A stretch of 64,000 nucleotides of DNA from Propioniciclava soli (GCF_014858005.1 NZ_JACYOT010000013.1:1-64000); one strand, 5' to 3'. Shown: positions 21,498-30,439, counted from the first letter of the stretch. Program-made: numbers and translations. The notes: a model not told the origin generated them from the sequence alone.

Positions 21498-22990
21498 GGC
21501 CGGAGGCTATCGCACCACCGCTCGATGCTCACGCCGAGATGCTCGGCCAGCCGGTCGGGTGGGATCGGGGCGGCCCGCTCCGCGCGCGCGGTCGCCGCCT
21601 GCAGCGAGGCGCCCAGCACGGCGGCGCGGGCGGCGGGCAAGCCGGCGGCCACGCAGGTGCCGACGATGCCGGCGAGCACGTCGCCGGAGCCGGCGGTCGC
21701 CGTCCAGGGCGTGCCGGGCAGCGCCAGCAGGGCGGTGCCGTCGGGCTCGACGGCGAACTGGTTGGCGCCCTTGAGCAGCACGGTCGCGCCCGTCTGCCGG
21801 GCGGCGCGGCGGGCGTGGGTCAGCGGGTCGGCCTCCACCTCGGCGCGCTCCACCTCCAGCAGGCGGGCCAGCTCGCCGGCGTGCGGGGTGAGGACGCTGT
21901 GAACCGGCAGTCCGTCGGGGGCGGCCGTGGGCAGGGCGCCGAGGGCGCCGGCGTCCACCACCACGGGCACGTCGTCGGCGACGCGGCGGGCCAGGCGCTC
22001 GGCGTCGGGCCCGGGCCAGCCCGAGCCGCACACCCAGGCCTGGACGCGGCCGGGATCGGCCGGATCGACGGGGACCACCACGCTCGGATGGGCGGCGAGC
22101 ACGAAGTCGGCCGGACGCGACGGGCCCGCGTAGCGCACCATGCCGGCCCCCGACCACAGCGCCCCGGCCACGCCGAGGACGGCCGCGCCGGGGTAGTCGT
22201 CGGTGCCGGTGTCGATGCCGACGACGCCGCGGGAATACTTGTCCGAGGATGCGTCGGGGGTGGGGTACCAGGCGGCGCAGTCGGACTCCTCCACCAGGTG
22301 GAGGTCACTCGCGGGTGCGGCCACCCCGATGTCGACGAGACGGACCTCCCCGCAGTGGCCGGACGCCGGCGCCAGCACGTGGGCGGGCTTGTGCGCGATG
22401 AACGTCACCGTGAGGTCGGCGGTGAAGCAAGCGTGGGCCTCGTGGCTGTCGGCCACCAGGCCGCTCGGCAGGTCGACCGCCAGCACGGGCGTCCCGTGCG
22501 CCCGGCAGGCGTCCGCCACGGCCAGCACCGCGGGCTCGAGCCCCGGACGCCCGCCCAGCCCAGAGACGCCGTCGATGACCAGCGCCGCCCCGGGCACCAG
22601 ACCGAGCGCGGCGTCGGCGTCCACCGTGCGGGCGCCCGCGTCCTGCGCCGCGGCGAGGCCGACGTCGTGCGTGGCACCGGCGCACGGCCACACCACCAGG
22701 TCGAGCTCGGTGTCGGGCAGCAGGCCGGGCAGGCCGGCAAGGGCGAACAGTGCGTCGCCCGCGTTGTTGCCGGGGCCGGCCACCACGAGCACCACCGTCG
22801 GCCCGTCCGCGGAGTCGGCGCCGCCGCGCGGGGTGGGGGGCTCGGAGTACCACGCCAACATCGACAGCAGCTCAGCGGCGGCGCGGGCCACGGCGTCCGC
22901 CGCGACGGCCATGAGATCGCCGCCGGGGTGGGCGTCGAACCACGCCTGCTCGGCGTCCCGGATGTCCTGCGCGCTCACAACGGGCAACAT
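21494..22990 (-). CDS. nnr: bifunctional NAD(P)HX epimerase / ADP-dependent dehydratase
   Basis: 498 aa repair enzyme that restores hydrated NADH and NADPH. The N-terminal epimerase domain (about 1-215) has VAGPGNNAGDALFAL and VLAVDLPSGL; the C-terminal ribokinase-like dehydratase (about 230-498) has LTPHAGELARLL, LLKGANQFA and ATAGSGDVLAGIVG. ATG 22990 is the first start after a TAGGCT box, and the N-terminus MLPVVSAQDIRDAEQ fits the family. It heads a minus-strand operon with the M20 gene. Confidence 0.93.
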   Translation of the reverse strand: MLPVVSAQDIRDAEQAWFDAHPGGDLMAVAADAVARAAAELLSMLAWYSEPPTPRGGADSADGPTVVLVVAGPGNNAGDALFALAGLPGLLPDTELDLVVWPCAGATHDVGLAAAQDAGARTVDADAALGLVPGAALVIDGVSGLGGRPGLEPAVLAVADACRAHGTPVLAVDLPSGLVADSHEAHACFTADLTVTFIAHKPAHVLAPASGHCGEVRLVDIGVAAPASDLHLVEESDCAAWYPTPDASSDKYSRGVVGIDTGTDDYPGAAVLGVAGALWSGAGMVRYAGPSRPADFVLAAHPSVVVPVDPADPGRVQAWVCGSGWPGPDAERLARRVADDVPVVVDAGALGALPTAAPDGLPVHSVLTPHAGELARLLEVERAEVEADPLTHARRAARQTGATVLLKGANQFAVEPDGTALLALPGTPWTATAGSGDVLAGIVGTCVAAGLPAARAAVLGASLQAATARAERAAPIPPDRLAEHLGVSIERWCDSLRP

Positions 22991-22997
22991 GCACGGC

Positions 22998-23003
22998 AGC
23001 CTA
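22998..23003 (-). promoter_or_regulatory. -10 box, leaderless promoter of nnr
   Basis: TAGGCT on the minus strand, 7 nt before the ATG at 22990. Confidence 0.5.
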
Positions 23004-23028
23004 GTGCGGTGCATGGTGCCCCGTTCGG

Positions 23029-25005
23029 TCAGCTCGCCAGCGCGGGCTCGGCCACGGTGCGCGGCGGCAGCTCGTCGGACGGGCGCTGTCCGCCCGCGTT
23101 GGTGAGCATGGCCGAGTTGAGCCAGCCCTCCGGCACGCCCAGACCCTCGACCAGCTCCAGCGCCACCGGCCGCAGCTGGGCGCACAGCTCGTCCACCGTC
23201 TGGGAGATCGCCCGGCTGCGCTGGCCGTCGAAACGCTCGTGCTCCATGTACCAGGCGCGGTGCTCCTCGATGGTGGCGAGCGCGTACAGGTCGCACACCT
23301 GGTTCAGCAGCGAGCGGACGTAGGGATCGGCCACCTCTTCGATCGCGCCGATGAACGCCTCCAGCACCACCCGGTCGGTGTGGGCGCGGGCGGCGGTGAC
23401 CATGTGCTCCTGGCACGCGTTGGTCGCCGCGAACGCCTCCTCGGCCGGTGCCCTGCTCGCCGCGCGCATCCGCTTGGCGAGACCCTCGACGATGTGCGCC
23501 TCCCGGTCGGTGAACAGCTGGACGTGCCAGCCGCGGTGACGCACCGGATCGCCGCCGACGCGCCGGGCCGCCAACACCAGGCGGTCGATGACCGCGCGGG
23601 CGGTGGTGCGCTCGAGGAACGAGCCGCCGACCATGCGCGCCGTCGCCTGGGCGGTGCCGCGCAGATCCATGTCACCCCAGGACTGCTTGTAGTCCAGCAA
23701 CAGGGCCTTGGCCACGAGCTGCATCAGCACCGTGTTGTCGCCCTCGAAGGTGGCGAACACGTCGGCGTCCTGACGCGCCAGGGTCAGGCCGTTCTCACTG
23801 AGGTAACCCGCCCCGCCGCACGCCTCGCGACACAGCTGGATGGTGTCGTTGGCCCACCGCGTCAGCAGCGCCTTCATGCCGGCGGCGCGGGTCTCCAGCT
23901 CGCGCGCGGCCCGCGGATCCTCACCGCCCGCGTCCAGCACCCGCTGCAGCGCCAGGGCCAGCTCGGTCTGCGCGAAGCCGTACGCGTAGGCCCGGGCGAT
24001 GTTCGGCAGCAGCTTGCGCTGGTGCGTCTGGTAGTCCAGCAGCAGGATCTCCTCCCCGAGACCCGGCAGCCGGAACTGCGAGCGCTGCAGGGCATAGCGC
24101 GTCGCGATGGTCAGCGCGCGCCGCGTGGCGGACGCCGCACCACCGCCCACGCAGATGCGGCCGCGGACCAGCGTGCCCAGCATCGTGAAGAAGCGCGCGT
24201 TCTTGGACTTGATGGGGGAGTGGTAGACCCCGTCGGCATCGATGCTGCCGTACCGGTCGAGCAGGTGGGTGCGGGGGACGCGCACGTGGTCGAACCGCAT
24301 CGTGCCGTTGTCGACGCCGAGCAGGCCCCCCTTGTGGCCGTGGTCGCCGGTCGTCACGCCCGGCAGGTCGTTGAGTTCCTCGTCGCGAATCGGGACGAGC
24401 GCCACGTGGACGCCCTGGTTCTCCCCGCCGACGGTGAGCTGGCCGAACACGGCGGCCCACTTGCCGTGTTCGCCGGCGTTGCCGAGGTAGGCCTTGGTCG
24501 AACTCGGGGTGGGGGAGTTGATCTCGAGCTCGTCGGTCTCCGGCACGTAGGTGATGGTCGTCTCCAGCGACGACACGTCGGAGCCGTGGCCGAGCTCGGT
24601 CATCGCGAAGGCACCGGTGCGCTCGCACGTGATCGTGTCGGGCAGGAAGGTCTCGTGGTGCCACTGGCTGCCCAGGTTCACGATCGCGCCGCCGAACAGG
24701 CCGTGCTGGACGCCGGACTTGATGGTCAGGCTCAGATCGCCCATGGCCAGCATCTCGAACTGGGCGACCGACTCCGACTGGGGCCCGGTGCCGCCGACCG
24801 ACTCGGGGAAGCCGGCGATGGCGAAGCCGCGGTGGGCGATCTTGACCAGGCGGTCCAGCGTCCAGTCCCGGGCCTCGGCCATGCTCATCGACGGGTCGCG
24901 CACGACGTCGTCGGCGCTCACCTCGTCGCGCCAGCGCTGCTTCGTGGTGTGGAACGGTCCGTCGAGCGCGGTGCGCAGGGCGGCTCCGGTCGGGCTGATG
25001 GTCAT
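23029..25005 (-). CDS. acyl-CoA oxidase-like acyl-CoA dehydrogenase
   Basis: 658 aa flavoprotein for the first oxidation of acyl-CoA. The FAD/substrate segment AFAMTELGHGSDVSSLETT is near residue 133, QYRSQF-type region appears as YALQRSQFRLPG, and CREACGGAGYLSENGL with FATFEGDNTVLMQ is characteristic of the acyl-CoA oxidase branch. The C-terminal helical ACOX domain (about 470-640) explains the length. Whether it passes electrons to ETF or oxygen cannot be told. It is 10 nt downstream of a TetR gene on the same strand and divergent from thiolase-FabG-MaoC, suggesting one regulated fatty-acid oxidation unit. Confidence 0.9.
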   Translation of the reverse strand: MTISPTGAALRTALDGPFHTTKQRWRDEVSADDVVRDPSMSMAEARDWTLDRLVKIAHRGFAIAGFPESVGGTGPQSESVAQFEMLAMGDLSLTIKSGVQHGLFGGAIVNLGSQWHHETFLPDTITCERTGAFAMTELGHGSDVSSLETTITYVPETDELEINSPTPSSTKAYLGNAGEHGKWAAVFGQLTVGGENQGVHVALVPIRDEELNDLPGVTTGDHGHKGGLLGVDNGTMRFDHVRVPRTHLLDRYGSIDADGVYHSPIKSKNARFFTMLGTLVRGRICVGGGAASATRRALTIATRYALQRSQFRLPGLGEEILLLDYQTHQRKLLPNIARAYAYGFAQTELALALQRVLDAGGEDPRAARELETRAAGMKALLTRWANDTIQLCREACGGAGYLSENGLTLARQDADVFATFEGDNTVLMQLVAKALLLDYKQSWGDMDLRGTAQATARMVGGSFLERTTARAVIDRLVLAARRVGGDPVRHRGWHVQLFTDREAHIVEGLAKRMRAASRAPAEEAFAATNACQEHMVTAARAHTDRVVLEAFIGAIEEVADPYVRSLLNQVCDLYALATIEEHRAWYMEHERFDGQRSRAISQTVDELCAQLRPVALELVEGLGVPEGWLNSAMLTNAGGQRPSDELPPRTVAEPALAS

Positions 25006-25015
25006 CGGTGACTCC

Positions 25016-25705
25016 TCATGCGGTGGGTGCTGGGTGTGTGGTGGTCGTGGGGGCGGAGGGTGGTGCGGGGGCTGCGGGGGCTGCGGGGGCAGGGGAGGCC
25101 GTGGGCGTCTGCGCGGCGAAGGCGGGCTCGAAGAGCTGCGCGACGAACGCGACGATGTCGGCGCGGGGGCGGCGCAGTTCGGTGAGGATCCAGCGGTCGG
25201 CCACGGCCCAGACGAAACCGGTGACCCCGTGGCCCCAGGTGTTGGCCGGCGACGGGTCGAGCCCGGCGTCGGTGAGCCAGCCGGCGAACGCGGCGGCGAC
25301 CTCGTCGCCGATCCGGTTGGTGATGCCCAGCACGGGGTCGGGGGAGTCGCCGGGCCGGGTTGTCACGAACCGGTAGATCTCGACGTCGGCCTCGACGACG
25401 CTCAGGTAGGCGTCCGCGAGCGCGGCGACCAACTCCCCGGGGGCCAGCCCGGAGCTCAGCGGGGAGTCCAGGTTGCCGCGGATGAACGCGTGGACGCTCT
25501 CGACCACGGCTTCGTAAAGGCCGTTGCGGTCGCCGAAGTGGCGGTAGAACACGGTCTTCGACGTGCTGGCTGACGCCGCGATGTCGTCCATCCCCACCGC
25601 GCTGCCGTGCTTGCGGATCGCCCGCAGCGTCGCCTCCACCAGTTCCTGGCGACGGTCGGCATTGTGCTGTGCCCAGCGGGTCGCGCGGCCGTCCGTGGTG
25701 GTCAT
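25016..25705 (-). CDS. TetR family transcriptional regulator of the fatty-acid cassette
   Basis: 229 aa. The helix-turn-helix is at about residues 25-60 (GMDDIAASASTSKTVFYRHFGDRNGLYEAV). The ligand domain follows and ends in a Pro/Ala/Thr-rich tail of about 30 residues. ATG 25705 is chosen; an in-frame start 54 nt upstream would place coding sequence over the operator-like repeat. It is co-directional with the acyl-CoA oxidase gene and divergent from the thiolase, so it probably controls both sides. Confidence 0.9.
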   Translation of the reverse strand: MTTTDGRATRWAQHNADRRQELVEATLRAIRKHGSAVGMDDIAASASTSKTVFYRHFGDRNGLYEAVVESVHAFIRGNLDSPLSSGLAPGELVAALADAYLSVVEADVEIYRFVTTRPGDSPDPVLGITNRIGDEVAAAFAGWLTDAGLDPSPANTWGHGVTGFVWAVADRWILTELRRPRADIVAFVAQLFEPAFAAQTPTASPAPAAPAAPAPPSAPTTTTHPAPTA

Positions 25706-25714
25706 GACGCCACA

Positions 25715-25734
25715 GTACCCGAAACTCTCGGTAC
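25715..25734. promoter_or_regulatory. candidate TetR operator in the divergent intergenic region
   Basis: GTACCCGAAACTCTCGGTAC has GTACC/GGTAC arms with partly matching inner bases. It lies just upstream of the TetR start and 70 bp before the thiolase start, the expected place for a regulator of both transcripts. Confidence 0.45.
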
Positions 25735-25803
25735 CTGCTACCATCGGTGCCGGATACATCGCGCCGTGGCCCGGGTCCGGCGTCCGAGTTCACAGGAGAG
25801 CAC

Positions 25804-27048
25804 ATGCCAGAGCGCAGCGCCGTCGTCGTCGGCGGCAACCGGATCCCGTTCGCCAAGGCGGGCACGAAGTACGCGGCGGCGTCGAGCGGGGACATGCTCA
25901 CCGCGGCGCTGGACGGCCTGGTCGCCCGCTTCGGGCTGGCCGGGCAGCAGGTGGGCGAGGTCGCGGCCGGCGCCGTGCTGAAGCACACGCGCGACTTCAA
26001 CCTCACCCGCGAGGCGGTGCTGGGTTCGGCACTCGACCCGCACACCCCGGCGTGTGACCTGCAGCAGGCGTGCGGCACCGGCCTGGAGACGGTCATCTAC
26101 GTCGCCAACAAGATCCGCCTGGGGCAGGCCGACACCGGCATCGCGGGCGGCGTCGACTCCGCGTCGGACGCCCCGATCGTCGTCAGCGAGGGGTTGCGCC
26201 GGGCGCTGCTGCGGGCCTCGCGCTCCAAGACGCTGCTCGAGCGGCTGAAGTCCTTCGCCTCGCTGCACCCGACCGATCTCGCGCCGGTGCCGCCGGGGGT
26301 CGTCGAGCCCCGGACCGGCCTCTCGATGGGGGAGAGCCAGGCGCTGACCACCGCCGAGTACGGGCTCACCCGGGAGGCGGCCGACGAGCTGGCGCTGGCA
26401 TCCCACCGGAACCTGGCGCGTGCCTGGGACGCGGGCTTCTTCGACGACCTCGTCACCCCGTACCTGGGCGTGACGCGCGACACCTTGCTGCGGCCGGACA
26501 CCTCCGCCGAGGCGCTGGCCAAGCTCAAGCCCGTCTTCGGCGGCGAGAACGGCACGATGACGGCCGGCAACTCGACCGCCCTCACCGACGGGGCGGCCGT
26601 GGTGCTGCTCGCCGAGGAGGAGTGGGCGCGGGAACGGCACTGGCCGGTGCTGGCCCGCGTGGTGGACGCCCAGGTGGCCGCCACCGACTACGTGACCGGC
26701 AACGAGGGTCTGCTCATCGCGGGTGCCCGGGCCATCCCGGTGCTGCTCGAGCGCAACGGCCTCACGCTGGCCGACTTCGACCTGGTCGAGATCCACGAGG
26801 CGTTCGCCTCGACCGTGCTGGCCACGCTGGCCCAGCTCGAGGCCGACGGCCACGGCACCGTGGACCGGGCCCGCCTCAACGTGAACGGCAGCTCGCTGGC
26901 CGCCGGGCACCCCTTCGCCGCGACCGGCGGACGCATCGTCGCCACGCTGGCCAAGCTGCTCGCCGAGCGGGGGCCGGGTTCGCGGGGTCTCATCTCGATC
27001 TGTGCGGCGGGCGGCCAGGCCGTCACCGCGATCCTGGAGGCGGTGTGA
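25804..27048 (+). CDS. acetyl-CoA C-acyltransferase (thiolase)
   Basis: 414 aa degradative thiolase for the last step of beta-oxidation. Active-site Cys90 is in DLQQACGTGLET, the histidine is in NVNGSSLAAGHPFAATGGR and Cys400 in SICAAGGQAV. ATG 25804 follows CAGGAGAG; an upstream in-frame ATG at 25747 lies over promoter DNA. Closest in context to mycobacterial FadA2, which also accompanies fabG4 and htdX. Overlaps the next gene by one base. Confidence 0.93.
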   Translation: MPERSAVVVGGNRIPFAKAGTKYAAASSGDMLTAALDGLVARFGLAGQQVGEVAAGAVLKHTRDFNLTREAVLGSALDPHTPACDLQQACGTGLETVIYVANKIRLGQADTGIAGGVDSASDAPIVVSEGLRRALLRASRSKTLLERLKSFASLHPTDLAPVPPGVVEPRTGLSMGESQALTTAEYGLTREAADELALASHRNLARAWDAGFFDDLVTPYLGVTRDTLLRPDTSAEALAKLKPVFGGENGTMTAGNSTALTDGAAVVLLAEEEWARERHWPVLARVVDAQVAATDYVTGNEGLLIAGARAIPVLLERNGLTLADFDLVEIHEAFASTVLATLAQLEADGHGTVDRARLNVNGSSLAAGHPFAATGGRIVATLAKLLAERGPGSRGLISICAAGGQAVTAILEAV

Positions 27049-28451
27049 TGAACGTCCTCGAATCGCTGTACGGCACGCCGCTCGGCAAGAAGGCGGCGGC
27101 CCGCCTGGGTCTGGCCGAACCCCCGGTGTTGCGGCGCGGCCGCGAACTGCCGCGCGGGGAGATCGTGCTCGCCACGCTTCCCGGGGGTGGGGTGGCAGCC
27201 GAGGCGCTGGCCCTGCTCGGCCTCAGCCCGATCGACCCGTTGCTCGACCTGCCCGAGCGCCGGACGACCGATGACCGCGGCCGGCCGCAGCCGCCGCGCT
27301 ACGAGCGCCGCCCCGGTGCGGTCGTGATCGACGCCACCGGCGTCCGCGAGATCGCTCAGCTCGAGGGGCTGCGCCAGGTGCTGCGCCCGGCCATGAAGGG
27401 GCTGGAGGCCTCCGGGCGCGTGATCCTGCTCGCCACCGACGCGGCCGACGTCTCCGACGTGGAGGCCAAGGCCGTCGCGCAGGCGTTCGACGGCATCAAC
27501 CGCACCGTGAGCAAGGAGTTGCGCGGCGGGTCGACCGCCAACCTGGTGTTCGTGCGGGCCGGGACGCCGGCGTCCGACCTGTGCTCCACGCTGTCGTTCC
27601 TGCTCGAGGGCCGCTCGGCATTCGTCGCCGGCCAGACGTGGCGCGTCGGCCCGGCCAAGGCCGGGGACGCCGCGGGTGCGGAGTACGACCCGGCCCGGCC
27701 CTTCACCGGGCGCATCGTGGTGGTCACCGGTGCGGCTCGCGGCATCGGGGCCGAGATAGCGCGTACCTTCGCGCGGGACGGGGCGGCCGTGGTGGCCGTC
27801 GACGTGCCGGCCGCCGGCGACGCGCTGGCCGGCGTCGCCAACGCGGTGCGCGGCTCCGCCCTGCAGCTCGACATCACCGTGCCGGACGCCGCCGAGCGGA
27901 TCGCGGCGCACGTGGCCACCGTGCACGGCCCGCAGGCGAAGATCTGGGCCGTCATCCACAATGCCGGCATCACCCGCGACAAGCTGCTAGCCAACCTGGA
28001 CGAGGGCCGATGGGCGTCCGTGTTGGAGGTCAACCTGGCCGCGGAGATGCGGATGAACCCCACGCTGCTCGACCCCGACCTGCCCGGCGGGCTGGGCGAG
28101 CAGGCCCGCATCGTCGGCATCGCCTCCACCTCGGGCTGGGCCGGCAACAAGGGTCAGACGAACTACGCGGCGTCCAAGGCCGGCGTCATGGGGCTCACGT
28201 GGGCCGAGTCGGCCGAGCTGCCCGACCGCCCAGTGACGGCGAACGCCGTGGCGCCCGGGTTCATCGAGACGGAGATGACCGCGGCGATCCCGTTCGTGCA
28301 GCGCGAGGTCTTCCGCCGCACCAATGCGCTGGGTCAGGGCGGGCGGCCGGTGGACGTGGCCGAGACCATCGCCTACCTCGCCGATCCGGCCTCCGGGGGG
28401 GTGGACGGCCAGGTCGTCCGGGTCTGCGGCCACAACCTGATCGGCGCCTGA
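27048..28451 (+). CDS. high-molecular-weight FabG (FabG4-type 3-oxoacyl reductase)
   Basis: 467 aa, about twice the size of ordinary FabG. The N-terminal half (1-215) is a flavodoxin-like domain; the C-terminal half is a classical SDR with VVVTGAARGIGAEIA near residue 226, IHNAGITRD, and the catalytic YAASKAG. This is the HMwFabG architecture of M. tuberculosis FabG4, an NADH-dependent reductase. Set between thiolase and a MaoC hydratase, it would act as 3-hydroxyacyl-CoA dehydrogenase in oxidation or as a reductase in the reverse direction. Confidence 0.9.
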   Translation: MNVLESLYGTPLGKKAAARLGLAEPPVLRRGRELPRGEIVLATLPGGGVAAEALALLGLSPIDPLLDLPERRTTDDRGRPQPPRYERRPGAVVIDATGVREIAQLEGLRQVLRPAMKGLEASGRVILLATDAADVSDVEAKAVAQAFDGINRTVSKELRGGSTANLVFVRAGTPASDLCSTLSFLLEGRSAFVAGQTWRVGPAKAGDAAGAEYDPARPFTGRIVVVTGAARGIGAEIARTFARDGAAVVAVDVPAAGDALAGVANAVRGSALQLDITVPDAAERIAAHVATVHGPQAKIWAVIHNAGITRDKLLANLDEGRWASVLEVNLAAEMRMNPTLLDPDLPGGLGEQARIVGIASTSGWAGNKGQTNYAASKAGVMGLTWAESAELPDRPVTANAVAPGFIETEMTAAIPFVQREVFRRTNALGQGGRPVDVAETIAYLADPASGGVDGQVVRVCGHNLIGA

Positions 28452-29350
28452 TGCACACGACCCTCGCCTACGCGGACCTCCCCGCCGTCGCACCGCTGCT
28501 CGTGCGCGCGACGGCCAACCACGTCGGACGCCGCCCCCGCGCGGAGGCCGTCCTGCCCACCACCGTGGTGCGCGTGGCCCGCCTGCGGCAGGACCTGGGC
28601 CGGCTGGCCGCGTACAACCGCGTGTGCGGCTTCGGGCTGCGGGACGCCGTGCCACCCACGTGGCTGCACGTGCTGACCTTCCCCCTCCAGGCGGCGTTGC
28701 TGGCGGGGCCGGACTTCCCGTTCACGCCCGCCGGCCTCGTCCACACGGCCAACACGATGACGCTCCACCGGCCGGTGGCGGTGGGCGACCACCTGGACGT
28801 CCTCGTCCGCGCCGAGGCGCTGCGGCCGCACGCCAAGGGAGCGCTGTTCGACCTCGTCGGGGAGGTGCGGGTGGGCAGCGAGCTGGCCTGGAGCGGGCGC
28901 AGCAGCTACCTCGCCCGCGGCGCGAGCGCGCCGGCCGGTGCGGACGCCGCCGGCGCCACCGGGGTGACCGACGACCCCGCCCATCCACTGCGTAGCGAAG
29001 CGGCGGGCGAACAGCCCAGGACGGCGCAGCGGTGGCGACTGCCGGCCGATCTCGGCCGCCAGTACGCGAAGGTTTCCGGCGACGTGAACCCGATCCACCT
29101 CAGCGCCGCGACCGCGAAGCTGTTCGGGTTCAGGCGGGCCATCGTCCACGGCATGTGGACGCACGCGCGGTGCCTGGCTGCCCTGTCGGGGCGCCTCCCG
29201 GAGACCTACACCGTCGACGTGGCGTTCACCCGCCCGATCCTGCTGCCCGGCCGGGTCTCGTTCGCGGCGGCGGAGTCCGACGCGGGCGTCCGCTTCGCGG
29301 TGCTGGGCCGCGAGGAGAAACCGCACCTGGTGGGTGCGGTGCGTCGCTGA
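28451..29350 (+). CDS. MaoC-like (R)-specific enoyl-CoA hydratase (HtdX type)
   Basis: 299 aa double hot-dog protein. The C-terminal hydratase domain (about 205-299) has the catalytic SGDVNPIHLS and RRAIVHGMWT motifs; the N-terminal hot-dog (15-160) lacks them. A 35-residue Ala/Gly linker joins the halves. ATG 28451 shares a base with the FabG stop. With thiolase and FabG4-type reductase this recreates the fadA2-fabG4-htdX set of mycobacteria. Confidence 0.9.
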   Translation: MHTTLAYADLPAVAPLLVRATANHVGRRPRAEAVLPTTVVRVARLRQDLGRLAAYNRVCGFGLRDAVPPTWLHVLTFPLQAALLAGPDFPFTPAGLVHTANTMTLHRPVAVGDHLDVLVRAEALRPHAKGALFDLVGEVRVGSELAWSGRSSYLARGASAPAGADAAGATGVTDDPAHPLRSEAAGEQPRTAQRWRLPADLGRQYAKVSGDVNPIHLSAATAKLFGFRRAIVHGMWTHARCLAALSGRLPETYTVDVAFTRPILLPGRVSFAAAESDAGVRFAVLGREEKPHLVGAVRR

Positions 29351-29402
29351 CCGACCTGGCACTCACCCGGGTGCTGACGTGGGGTCAGCGCGTCGCGTGC
29401 CT

Positions 29403-29457
29403 GGCATTTGGACCCGAGGAAGTGGCGCCATGGCGCCACTTCCTCGGGTCAAATGCC
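29403..29457. repeat. 55-bp near-perfect palindrome between convergent genes
   Basis: Arms of 27 and 26 nt, differing only by one bulged G, meet around AT at 29430-29431. The outer ends are GGCATTT and AAATGCC, the centre GGCGCCATGGCGCC. No T-run follows on either strand. It lies between the hydratase (plus) and the XRE regulator (minus), so bidirectional termination is the simplest role. A smaller inverted repeat, GCTGAC/GTCAGC, lies at 29373-29389. Confidence 0.85.
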
Positions 29458-29496
29458 CCACCACCAGAGCCATCAGACGGTCGTCGTCCCCGCCGC

Positions 29497-29718
29497 TCAC
29501 TCCTCCCGGAGGGCGAAGAGATCACCCGGGCTGCAGGCGAGGGCGTCGCACAGCGCGGTCAGCGTCGTGAACCGGATCGCCTTGGCGCGGTTGTTCTTGA
29601 GGATCGACAGGTTAATCACGCTGAGGCCGATCCGATCCGCCAGCTCGGTCAGGGTCATGCCTCGTTCGCTCAGCAGTACGTCGATCCTGCAGGTGATCCG
29701 GGAATCCTGGGGCGGCAT
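29497..29718 (-). CDS. small XRE-family regulator (YozG-like)
   Basis: 73 aa, almost wholly a Cro/C1-type helix-turn-helix: MTLTELADRIGLSVINLSIL is the recognition unit. The C-terminal LCDALACSPGDLF is the standard end of this subgroup. It overlaps the DUF2975 gene start-to-stop (TGATG). Such pairs of a tiny XRE protein and a DUF2975 membrane protein are common in Gram-positive genomes; the signal they respond to is not known. Confidence 0.92.
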   Translation of the reverse strand: MPPQDSRITCRIDVLLSERGMTLTELADRIGLSVINLSILKNNRAKAIRFTTLTALCDALACSPGDLFALREE

Positions 29719-30332
29719 CAGATCACGTGGTCCAGTTCGTCCGCAAGCCGGGCGCCGTGGCGCAGCGTGACCGAGAAGACTACGCACAGGTAGTAGACGA
29801 ACAGCGGGAACAGGAAGGCGGTGGAATCGGTGGCCGTGTGGGACTCCCAGCCGAGGCTCCCGACGGCCCAGTTGGTGCCCAGCAGGAGCAGGCCCCCCGG
29901 CACCAAGGCCAGGAGCAGCACGGCCAGGCTGAGGAGGTTGAGCGCCCGCCGCACGCGCGGCTCGAAGATGCTCTGCGCGGACGCGGCCCGCAGCAACAGG
30001 AGGCCCAGCGCGGCCAGGCTCGCCGCCCACAGCAGCGGGGTGAGCGCCTGCCCGGCGTGGATGAACCATCGGGCACCGACGGGCACGTCGTTGACGGGCA
30101 CCATGGCGCGGTAGGGCCAGGTGAGTTCAGCACCCGGAGCGACCGGCCAGCCGGTGGTGTCCGGACGCCTGGGGCCGTTGCCGGCGAGCGCCACCACGAC
30201 CACCCCGGAGGTGACCGTGGCCCACGCGTTGACCAGCCCGTAGAGGCCGGTGGCGGTGGCGCCCAGCAGCGTCAGCCACGCCAGGGGGGGCAGGTTGTGT
30301 CGAGCGGTGGGGTGCGCGTCTGTGAGGGTCAT
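29718..30332 (-). CDS. DUF2975 family membrane protein
   Basis: 204 aa with four main hydrophobic helices (about residues 17-48, 86-112, 127-152, 172-192), the usual layout of DUF2975. A sizeable loop between helices 1 and 2 contains paired prolines and tryptophans. First gene of the pair with the XRE regulator; a short AT-rich palindromic promoter region precedes it. Function unknown; a membrane sensor that controls the XRE partner is a guess. Confidence 0.85.
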   Translation of the reverse strand: MTLTDAHPTARHNLPPLAWLTLLGATATGLYGLVNAWATVTSGVVVVALAGNGPRRPDTTGWPVAPGAELTWPYRAMVPVNDVPVGARWFIHAGQALTPLLWAASLAALGLLLLRAASAQSIFEPRVRRALNLLSLAVLLLALVPGGLLLLGTNWAVGSLGWESHTATDSTAFLFPLFVYYLCVVFSVTLRHGARLADELDHVI

Positions 30333-30348
30333 CGTTCCTCGCCTTCCA

Positions 30349-30380
30349 TAACGAATTTCGTTAATAACGATACTCGCTAT
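30349..30380 (-). promoter_or_regulatory. AT-rich double operator of the DUF2975-XRE pair
   Basis: TAACGAA-T-TTCGTTA (30349-30363) is a perfect palindrome; an imperfect second one, ATAACGATACTCGCTAT (30364-30380), follows directly. Both share the ACGA core. The pair starts 17 nt upstream of the DUF2975 start, so it likely overlaps the promoter and binds the XRE protein. The low GC stands out in this genome. Confidence 0.6.
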
Positions 30381-30426
30381 GCCTGCCCTGTCAAGGGCGG
30401 CGAAGCACCAACGCGGACGGGGTCGC

Positions 30427-30432
30427 TAGGCT
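30427..30432 (+). promoter_or_regulatory. -10 box, leaderless promoter of the PfkB gene
   Basis: TAGGCT, 7 nt before the GTG at 30440. Confidence 0.5.
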
Positions 30433-30439
30433 CCTCGGC

